From contig JAITNC010000189.1 in the NCBI GenBank assembly GCA_031290675.1, positions 1-16,025 of the forward strand: a DNA stretch of 16,025 nt. The letters run 5' to 3'. Of this stretch, positions 6,924-13,516 are shown one piece after another. The notes beneath the pieces were generated by a model that saw nothing but the letters and a program-made list of their open reading frames with translations, did no database searches and was not told the origin of the DNA. This DNA comes from Campylobacteraceae bacterium. GTDB lineage: Bacteria; Campylobacterota; Campylobacteria; Campylobacterales; Campylobacteraceae. A program made the translations under genes and the position numbers. Within the stretch, counting starts at the first letter, position 1, and every line of letters begins with the position of its first letter.

Positions 6924-7247
6924 TTATACACCAACTTTGTTAAATTTATTGCTTTTGACAGCGAGCGCTCTTGCTTTTGACTCTTCAGTCAATTTCGCAA
7001 ATTTTATCTCATTTGAGCGTTCCGTTACAAAGATAGCGAAATCAGGACAATGCAGCTCGCAATCTCTACAACCTATACAAGAATCAGGTTCAACAACTTC
7101 TATGGTTTTACCTTGAATAGAGTGTGGACTTTGCACCATAGCTAGTGTACCGGAAGGACACAGACTAACACATATGTCGCAAGCTTTACATCTTGCGACA
7201 TCTACCCAAACCAGCGTACTGCTGGTTGGTGGGGTGATGAAACTCAT
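6924..7247 (-). CDS. oorD: 2-oxoglutarate:ferredoxin oxidoreductase, delta subunit (2[4Fe-4S] ferredoxin-like)
   Basis: This 107-residue protein has two classical C-x2-C-x2-C-x3-C-P clusters: C20, C23, C26, C30 and C57, C60, C63, C67. It should carry two [4Fe-4S] centres that pass electrons between the catalytic subunits and free ferredoxin. A delta subunit encoded first, in the order DABC, is the arrangement known for oor in Helicobacter and Campylobacter. The ATG at 7247 follows a good ribosome binding site GAGGAG (7254-7259) with a 6-nt spacer. A 39-bp gap separates it from sucD, the largest spacing inside the operon, and this gap shows no convincing terminator. Confidence 0.92.
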   Translation of the reverse strand: MSFITPPTSSTLVWVDVARCKACDICVSLCPSGTLAMVQSPHSIQGKTIEVVEPDSCIGCRDCELHCPDFAIFVTERSNEIKFAKLTEESKARALAVKSNKFNKVGV

Positions 7248-7286
7248 TACTTTCTCCTCATTATTATATGATATACATTACTCAAT

Positions 7287-8165
7287 TTACTTGATACTCT
7301 TATAAATTTCAGCGATTTTAGCACCTATTAACGCAGGTGTTTTTACGACCGCTACGCCTGCTTTTTCCAAAGCTTCCATCTTTTCAAGAGCTGTTCCGCT
7401 GCCGCCGCTTACTATCGCTCCGGCGTGTCCCATTCTTTTGCCTTTGGGCGCAGTGGCTCCAGCTATGAATGCTATCACGGGCTTGCTTATATTTTTCTTG
7501 ATAAACTCCGCCGCTTCTATCTCAAGCGCTCCGCCTATCTCGCCTATCAACGCTATCACTTTTGTCTCTTTGTCATTTTCAAAAAGTGTCAATAACTCTT
7601 TGTAGCTAAGACCGATGATAGGGTCGCCGCCAATACCTACAGCAGTCGTTATACCAAGCCCTTGTTTGACTATTTGGTTGCTTACTTCGTATGTCAAAGT
7701 GCCTGATTTTGATATAAGACCGATAGGCCCTTTTCTAAATATAAATCCGGGCATAATGCCTATCTTGCACTCTTCGCTTGTGATGATTCCCGGGCAGTTT
7801 GGACCTATGAGCTTCATACCTTTTTTTGTAGCGTACATTTTGGCATTCATCATATCTTTGACAGGTATGCCTTCAGTGATAACGACAGCCAATTTTATGC
7901 CGCCATCAGCCGCCTCCATAACAGAATCAGCCGCATACATAGGAGGAACAAATATCATACTTACAGTCGCTCCGGTCGCCTCTACAGCTTCTTTTACAGT
8001 GTTGAATACAGGTTTGCCAAGATGAGTTTGACCGCCTTTGTTTGGCGTAACGCCGCCGACTATGGCAGAACCGTAAGCTATACATTGCTCACTGTGGAAA
8101 GTGCCCTCTTTGCCTGTGAAGCCCTGAACTATTATCTTTGTGTTTTTATCTACTAAAATACTCAT
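7287..8165 (-). CDS. sucD: Succinyl-CoA synthetase (ADP-forming), alpha subunit
   Basis: This 292-residue protein is the alpha subunit of succinyl-CoA synthetase, which interconverts succinate, CoA and ATP with succinyl-CoA, ADP and phosphate. The CoA-binding Rossmann domain shows [10 protein letters not shown] at 15-24 and GPNCPG at 121-126. The active-site histidine that is phosphorylated is H247 in the motif [15 protein letters not shown]. Length is standard. Its ATG overlaps the sucC stop in an ATGA arrangement (8162-8165), indicating coupled translation and 1:1 synthesis. Its position just before oorDABC places the producer and consumer of succinyl-CoA in one transcript. Confidence 0.95.
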   Translation of the reverse strand: MSILVDKNTKIIVQGFTGKEGTFHSEQCIAYGSAIVGGVTPNKGGQTHLGKPVFNTVKEAVEATGATVSMIFVPPMYAADSVMEAADGGIKLAVVITEGIPVKDMMNAKMYATKKGMKLIGPNCPGIITSEECKIGIMPGFIFRKGPIGLISKSGTLTYEVSNQIVKQGLGITTAVGIGGDPIIGLSYKELLTLFENDKETKVIALIGEIGGALEIEAAEFIKKNISKPVIAFIAGATAPKGKRMGHAGAIVSGGSGTALEKMEALEKAGVAVVKTPALIGAKIAEIYKSIK

Positions 8166-9334
8166 TTATCACCTCTGGCAGCTTTTACTGCTTTTTTTGC
8201 GCCGTCTGAAAGGTCAGTGGCGGAAATTATATTTTTTATATCGCTATTTTTTAGTATCGCTTTGGCTTCCTCGGCATTTGTGCCGTCAAGTCTGACTATA
8301 ACAGGAACATTTACTTCTGTGATTTTTGTAGCTTCTATGATACCGTTGGCTACACGGTCACATCTTACTATTCCGCCGAAAATATTGATAAATATAGCTT
8401 TTACGTTTTTATCTTTCAAGATAATCTCAAAGCCTTTAGCAACAGTCTGTGGATTTGCTCCGCCGCCAACATCTAAAAAGTTCGCCGGGTCGCCGCCTTC
8501 GTATTTGATGATATCCATAGTCGCCATCGCAAGACCTGCGCCGTTTACCATACAACCGACATTTCCGCTTAGTTTTACATAAGATAGATTTGACTGTTTT
8601 GCTTCGGTTTCTGCCTTGTCCTCTTCGTCAAAATCTCTCAACACTTCTATATCTTGATGTCTTGGGAGTGCGTTATCGTCAAAGCCGATTTTAGCATCTA
8701 AAGCCAAAAACTTGTCATCGCCTGTCAATATAAGAGGATTTATCTCTACCATATCGGCGTCATTGTCTTTGTAAGCTCTATAAAGGTTTGATAACAGAGT
8801 GATAAAATCGTTCGTCGTTTCTTTGGAGATACCAAGTTTGAAAGCTATATCTCTGCCTTGAAATTTTTGAAATCCTATCGTTGGGTCAATGTGGGCTTTT
8901 GCTATCTTTTCAGGTGTTTCAGCCGCTACTTTTTCTATATCCATACCACCGCTTGAACTTGCTACTATCATCGGCATTTCGCTTGCGCGGTCTAAAACGA
9001 CAGAGAGATAAAACTCTTGTTTGATGTTGAGTCCCTCTTCTATGTAGACTTTTTTTACCTCTTTGCCCTCTTTTGTGGTCTGATGAGTAACGAGGTTCAT
9101 GCCTATGATGCTCTTTGCGAGGCTCTTGACCTCGTCTATGCTGCGAGCGAGTTTGACACCGCCGCCAAGACCACGTCCGCCGGCGTGAATCTGCGCTTTT
9201 ACAACCCAGATGCTGCCGCCAAGTTTCTTAGCATTTTCGCCTGCTTCCTCAGAGTTGAAAGCGATATAGCCTTTTGGTGTTGGTACACCGTAAGCTCTTA
9301 GTATCTCTTTCGCTTGATATTCGTGTATATTCAT
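8162..9334 (-). CDS. sucC: Succinyl-CoA synthetase (ADP-forming), beta subunit
   Basis: This 390-residue protein is the ATP-grasp beta subunit that binds nucleotide and succinate. It starts [12 protein letters not shown], as SucC proteins generally do. The glycine-rich loop [14 protein letters not shown] covers 50-63, the metal-binding region shows EINP at 197-200 and D213, and the C-terminal domain has [10 protein letters not shown] (286-295) and [17 protein letters not shown], typical of the family. The ATG at 9334 is preceded by GAGGAAAG, whose first bases overlap the mdh stop codon; the gap between the genes is 9 bp. It pairs with SucD through a 4-bp overlap. Nucleotide preference (ATP or GTP) cannot be decided from what I see. 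Confidence 0.95.
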   Translation of the reverse strand: MNIHEYQAKEILRAYGVPTPKGYIAFNSEEAGENAKKLGGSIWVVKAQIHAGGRGLGGGVKLARSIDEVKSLAKSIIGMNLVTHQTTKEGKEVKKVYIEEGLNIKQEFYLSVVLDRASEMPMIVASSSGGMDIEKVAAETPEKIAKAHIDPTIGFQKFQGRDIAFKLGISKETTNDFITLLSNLYRAYKDNDADMVEINPLILTGDDKFLALDAKIGFDDNALPRHQDIEVLRDFDEEDKAETEAKQSNLSYVKLSGNVGCMVNGAGLAMATMDIIKYEGGDPANFLDVGGGANPQTVAKGFEIILKDKNVKAIFINIFGGIVRCDRVANGIIEATKITEVNVPVIVRLDGTNAEEAKAILKNSDIKNIISATDLSDGAKKAVKAARGDK

Positions 9335-9343
9335 AATCTTTCC

Positions 9344-10288
9344 TCAACTGTTTTTATTATTTTTTAGGTATTTATCCACCACAACCAAAGATTCCCTCAA
9401 ATGCGCTACACTCTCTTTGAACTTTTGCATCTCCTCCTTATCTAAAGGTAGTTCAACTATCTTTTCTATTCCATTTTTGCCTATGACAACAGGAACGCCT
9501 ATGCTGACCCCGCTCTCTCCATACTCGCCTTCAAGCAGCGTAGAACATGGAAGAGTTGATTTTTGATTTTTAGAAATAGCCTCAACCAATATACATATAC
9601 TTGCCGCAGGAGCGTAATAAGCCGAAGTCTGCAAAAATTTTACTATGTGCGCTCCGCCGTTTTTTGTCTTTTCTATGATATCCTCGCGTTCCTGCTCGTC
9701 AAAGATATCTTTTATGGTTCGCTTTCCCACGAAAGATTGAGAAAAGAGAGGCACCATATGTTCGCTGTGGCTTCCTATAACCATAGCCCTTACTATATCC
9801 TGCTTCTCGTCCAATTTTTTGACTATCGTGTGCGCCATTCTCGCGCTGTCCAAGATGCCGCCCATGCCGATAACTTTTCTTTTGTCAAAACCGCTCAAGC
9901 GCAAAGCTGCGTAATTCATAGCGTCAAGTGGGTTTGATACGACTATGACGATAGAATTTGGAGCGAATTTTTTGACATTCAAGATGACATCTTCCATAAT
10001 TTTTATATTGACGTTTAAAAGGTCTTCTCTGCTCATACCATCTTTTCGGGGCAATCCGGCAGTTATGATGACTATATCGCTGTTTACTATATCGCTATAG
10101 TCATTTGTCGTTTTTATCTTTGTTTTTGAGATAAGTGCGATGGACGCCTGCATCATATCTATCGCTTTGCCTTTGGCTATAGACCTGTTGATGTCAAGCA
10201 GTACAAGCTGCGAACATATCTCTTTAGCTATCATCAAATAACAGGTGGACGCTCCTACATTTCCAGCGCCCACAACGGAAATTTTCAT
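9344..10288 (-). CDS. mdh: NAD-dependent malate dehydrogenase (LDH-like type)
   Basis: This 314-residue cytoplasmic enzyme interconverts malate and oxaloacetate. It has the Rossmann motif GAGNVG at 7-12 and an acidic residue D32 at the end of the second strand, which favours NAD over NADP. Substrate-binding residues appear as R81 and R87 (GLPRKDGMSREDLL) and R150. The proton-relay pair is probably the Asp of the 147-150 region with H174. The active-site loop reads GSHSEHMVP rather than the common GGHGDxMVP, so two histidines lie close together; H174 is the one in the conserved position. The ATG at 10288 follows AAAGGAGG, 13 bp after the icd stop. Members of this family can be lactate dehydrogenases, but R81 and the TCA-gene context favour malate. 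Confidence 0.92.
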   Translation of the reverse strand: MKISVVGAGNVGASTCYLMIAKEICSQLVLLDINRSIAKGKAIDMMQASIALISKTKIKTTNDYSDIVNSDIVIITAGLPRKDGMSREDLLNVNIKIMEDVILNVKKFAPNSIVIVVSNPLDAMNYAALRLSGFDKRKVIGMGGILDSARMAHTIVKKLDEKQDIVRAMVIGSHSEHMVPLFSQSFVGKRTIKDIFDEQEREDIIEKTKNGGAHIVKFLQTSAYYAPAASICILVEAISKNQKSTLPCSTLLEGEYGESGVSIGVPVVIGKNGIEKIVELPLDKEEMQKFKESVAHLRESLVVVDKYLKNNKNS

Positions 10289-10301
10289 ACGGCCTCCTTT
10301 A

Positions 10302-12500
10302 TTATTTTATGTTATCTATAATAGAGTTAAATATCTTGCTCGGACGCATAATAGCCGAAGCTTTTTCATCGTCCGGGTGATAATATCCGCCGATATCCGC
10401 AACTTTGCCTTGTACGCTGATAAGCTCCTGCGCTATCGCCGCTTCATCTTTTGAGAGTTTCTCAAAAACAGAAGTGAAAAATGCGCCAAGTTCTTTATCG
10501 TCGCTCTGTGCGGCAAGAGCTTTTGCGAGATATAACGCTAAATAAAAATGGCTTCCTCTGTTATCAATCTCGCCGCATTTTGATTTTGGCGATTTGTTGT
10601 TTTGCAACAGCTCCTCTATAGCAGTATCAAGCGTTTTGGCAAATATAGCGGCTTTGGCGTTGTTTGTGCTTTGCGCAAAGTGTTCAAGAGAGGCAAATAC
10701 AGCCAAAAACTCTCCCACAGAGTCCCATCTGAGGTGGTTTTCTTCTAAAAGTTGTTGGACGAGTTTTGGAGCTGAACCCCCTGCCCCCGTTTCAAACAGT
10801 CCGCCGCCGCTCATCAAAGGCACGATAGAGAGCATTTTTGCACTTGTGCCAAGCTCTAAGATAGGAAACAAGTCTGTTAGGTAATCCCTTAAAACATTTC
10901 CTGTAACGGAGATAGTATCTTTGCCCTCTCTGAGGCGTTTAAATGAAAACTTGATAGCTTCCACAGGAGAGAGTATCTGTATATCAAGACCCTTCAAATC
11001 GTACTCTTTAAGGTATGTATTTACTTTTGTTATAAGGCTTTCATCGTGGGCTCGGTTTTTATCAAGCCAGAAGATAGTTGGAAGTTTTGTGGCTTTGGCT
11101 CTGTTGTAGGCGAGTTTTACCCAATCCTGCACAGGAGCGTCTTTTGTTTGACACATTCTGAAAATATCGCCTTTGCCGACTTTTATATCAAATATAGTTT
11201 TACCATCTTTGTCTTTTACCAAAATCGTTCCGTCATTTGCTGCGATAAAAGTCTTGTCGTGAGAGCCGTACTCTTCGGCTTTTTGAGCCATAAGTCCTAC
11301 GTTTGACACGCTTCCGATGACACGTGGGTCAAGTGTGCCGTTTGCTTTGCAGTCTTCTACTGCTGCTTGGTAAATCTCGGCGTAACACCTGTCAGGAATG
11401 ACCGCTTTAACATCTCTTTTTTTGCCCTCTTTGTCCCACATAATCCCGCCTGCTCTTATCATCGCCGGCATTGAGGCGTCTACTATGACGTCATTTGGGA
11501 AGTGGAGGTTTGTGATACCTTTGTCGGAGTCTACCATAGCGATATCAGGCTGTTCTTTGTATATATCCGCTATATCTTTCTCTATCGCTTCCTGTTCTGA
11601 TTTTGAGAGATTTGAGAGTTTGGCGTACAAATCGCCAAGTCCGTTGTTTTGGTTGAAGCTGATTTTCTCAAAGCTGTTTTGGTATTTTTTAAATATTTTG
11701 TCAAAAAATGCTGTAACAGCCACACCAAATATCACAGGGTCGGAAACCTTCATCATCGTAGCTTTGAGGTGAACTGAAAATAGCACGCCCTGTTTTTTGG
11801 CGTCTGCTATCTCTTGCAGTAAAAACTCTCTCAAAGCTTTGACGCTCATATATGACGCGTCTATAATCTCATCTTTTTTGAGCTTAAGTTCAGGTTTTAA
11901 GAGCGTTTTTTTGCCGTTGTTGTCTATAAACTCTATGCTTACTGATGTTTCTTTAGGGACGATGTATGAGCGTTCGCTTCCGTAAAAATCCCCATCACTC
12001 ATAAAAGATACGTGTGTTTTTGACTCTTTTTTCCACTCACCCATGGAGTGCGGGTGATTTTTGGCGTAATTTTTGACGGCTTTTGGCGCACGTCTGTCGG
12101 AGTTGCCTTCTCGCAGTACAGGATTGACTGCTGAGCCTAATATCTTTGAGTATTTCGCTTTTGCTTCCTCTTCCTCTTTGTTTGCAGGGTTTTCAGGAAA
12201 CTCAGGTATATCAAAGCCTTGTGAGTGCAACTCTTTGATGGCTGCTTTGAGTTGCGGAATAGAAGCCGAGATATTTGGCAGTTTTATGATATTTGCCTCT
12301 GGCTCTTGAGTAAGTTTTCCAAGATACGACAAGTCGTCAGGAAAATCCAAAAACGTACTTAGGATTCTGCCGGAAAGAGAAATATCTCTCAACTCAAAAT
12401 CAACATCAAATTTTTTGCCGAAAGCTTTTAAAATTGGCAATAAAGAGTAAGTCGCGAGTGCAGGTGACTCGTCAACTTTAGTATAAATAATAGATGACAT
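10302..12500 (-). CDS. icd: Monomeric-type NADP-dependent isocitrate dehydrogenase
   Basis: At 732 residues this is the large single-chain form of isocitrate dehydrogenase, unrelated in length to the 400-residue dimeric enzyme. It interconverts isocitrate and 2-oxoglutarate plus CO2. Family motifs are visible: GNSDRRAPK at 132-140, [12 protein letters not shown] near 244, [12 protein letters not shown] from 341, [11 protein letters not shown] near 477, [20 protein letters not shown] near 537 and [15 protein letters not shown] near 565. The ATG at 12500 follows GGAAGG with an 8-nt spacer. It heads the operon and is 77 bp from the end of mltG, so the main promoter of the whole run probably lies in or before that gap. 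It supplies or consumes the 2-oxoglutarate used by OOR at the other end of the operon. Confidence 0.95.
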   Translation of the reverse strand: MSSIIYTKVDESPALATYSLLPILKAFGKKFDVDFELRDISLSGRILSTFLDFPDDLSYLGKLTQEPEANIIKLPNISASIPQLKAAIKELHSQGFDIPEFPENPANKEEEEAKAKYSKILGSAVNPVLREGNSDRRAPKAVKNYAKNHPHSMGEWKKESKTHVSFMSDGDFYGSERSYIVPKETSVSIEFIDNNGKKTLLKPELKLKKDEIIDASYMSVKALREFLLQEIADAKKQGVLFSVHLKATMMKVSDPVIFGVAVTAFFDKIFKKYQNSFEKISFNQNNGLGDLYAKLSNLSKSEQEAIEKDIADIYKEQPDIAMVDSDKGITNLHFPNDVIVDASMPAMIRAGGIMWDKEGKKRDVKAVIPDRCYAEIYQAAVEDCKANGTLDPRVIGSVSNVGLMAQKAEEYGSHDKTFIAANDGTILVKDKDGKTIFDIKVGKGDIFRMCQTKDAPVQDWVKLAYNRAKATKLPTIFWLDKNRAHDESLITKVNTYLKEYDLKGLDIQILSPVEAIKFSFKRLREGKDTISVTGNVLRDYLTDLFPILELGTSAKMLSIVPLMSGGGLFETGAGGSAPKLVQQLLEENHLRWDSVGEFLAVFASLEHFAQSTNNAKAAIFAKTLDTAIEELLQNNKSPKSKCGEIDNRGSHFYLALYLAKALAAQSDDKELGAFFTSVFEKLSKDEAAIAQELISVQGKVADIGGYYHPDDEKASAIMRPSKIFNSIIDNIK

Positions 12501-12577
12501 AAATATGACCTTCCAAATGGTTTTGAACCTATCTTATCATTTCAACTATAAACGTAACTAAAAAAACTATCTTATTT
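12501..12577 (-). promoter_or_regulatory. Probable promoter and leader region of the icd-to-oorC operon
   Basis: This is the only sizeable gap upstream of icd. On the minus strand it contains a T7 run (12560-12566 region) followed by TATAGT (12550-12545), the T-rich-plus-minus-10 style typical of Campylobacterota sigma70 promoters, which often lack a -35 box. A second weaker candidate, TAAGAT, is at 12536-12531. There is no TTGACA at a suitable distance. The ribosome binding site GGAAGG precedes the icd start. Read-through from mltG remains possible because I see no clear terminator here. Confidence 0.3.
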
Positions 12578-13516
12578 TTATTTTTTAATATTATTCAAAT
12601 GTTCCTGATAAGTTCGTGAGAAAATATGTCTTCCGTCATCTCCTTTCACAAAGTACAAATAGTCGCTCATTGCGGGATTTGCGGCGGCTTTTATGGCTTC
12701 TTGACTGACCGCACAAACAGGATTTGGCGGAGTGCCCTTGTATAAATATGTATTGTATAAAGAGTTGTCCTCTTTTATACGTTGAGATGTAACTCTGACG
12801 TGCGAAAAACGCCCGTAATTCAGCGTTCCGTCCATTTGCAGCCTCATATTTATCTTAAGTCTGTTGTGTATCACGGAGCTTACGAGCGGCATCTCCTCAA
12901 CTGAAGCAGACTCTTTTTGAATGATAGAAGCGATGACAAGAAGTTTCTGCCACTCTCGCTCGTCAAACTCGCCCAAAAGCTCATTGGAAAGTGCTTCGTG
13001 GCTGCGTTTTGATGTGTTTATCAAGTGAGTTATGAGGGATTTTGCGTCTATACCGATAGGCACGTTATATGTGTTCGGCACAATCCAACCGTCCTCAAGC
13101 GGAGATAGCTCTCTGTAGTGCTTTTGAAGCTCGCCTGCGGAGAGGTTGAGCTCGCTTGAGAGCTGCTGTAGAAATATGTATGAAGTTTCGCCGGGAATCA
13201 GTGTTATAGGCCTCAGCGCCGCTTTTGCATGGGAGAGATTGTAGAGAAAATCAGCCTTGCTAAGCCTCTGCCTGCCCATGTCTATCCAGCCTGTTTGCGG
13301 GCGTCCCATAACGCTCAGCAGGGCTTTGTCAAGCGGAACGTAAATCTCAGAATTGTGAATGCCAAGTTGTGTTATAATTCTTCCTATTCCGCCTTGCGGC
13401 ACATAGATGACCTTTTGTGTGGTCATGGGCTGAATCAAATAGAACAAAAGTGAACATATCGTGATCAATGAGATATCAATTATTATAAAAAAAATCTGGC
13501 CTGTGCTTTTTGTCAT
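12578..13516 (-). CDS. mltG: Endolytic murein transglycosylase MltG (YceG-like)
   Basis: This 312-residue protein should cut nascent glycan strands at the inner membrane and so set peptidoglycan strand length. Residues of about 8-29 form one membrane-spanning anchor, followed by a periplasmic LysM-like region and the YceG domain. The catalytic glutamate is probably E202 in IASIIQKES. Other family marks are HNRLKINMRLQMDGTLNYG, LYNTYLYKGTPPNPVCA and YLYFVKGDDGRHIFS. I chose the ATG at 13516: it gives a short N-terminus directly before the anchor, and GAGGAAAAG lies upstream. The open frame continues to 13759, but that extension lies antisense to the AsmA-like gene and does not look like MltG. 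The gene's first 56 bp overlap that divergent gene. Confidence 0.9.
   Translation of the reverse strand: MTKSTGQIFFIIIDISLITICSLLFYLIQPMTTQKVIYVPQGGIGRIITQLGIHNSEIYVPLDKALLSVMGRPQTGWIDMGRQRLSKADFLYNLSHAKAALRPITLIPGETSYIFLQQLSSELNLSAGELQKHYRELSPLEDGWIVPNTYNVPIGIDAKSLITHLINTSKRSHEALSNELLGEFDEREWQKLLVIASIIQKESASVEEMPLVSSVIHNRLKINMRLQMDGTLNYGRFSHVRVTSQRIKEDNSLYNTYLYKGTPPNPVCAVSQEAIKAAANPAMSDYLYFVKGDDGRHIFSRTYQEHLNNIKK

Noticed and set aside
6923..6934. TTG start for oorA at 6934
   Set aside because: It would overlap oorD by 11 bp and use a rare start. The ATG at 6922 directly after the oorD stop fits family N-termini better.
7263..7268. A perfect TATAAT on the minus strand between sucD and oorD, as an internal promoter for oorDABC
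   Set aside because: A start about 7 nt downstream would fall inside the oorD ribosome binding site (7254-7259), and there is no -35 box at 16-18 bp. It is more likely chance in AT-rich DNA.
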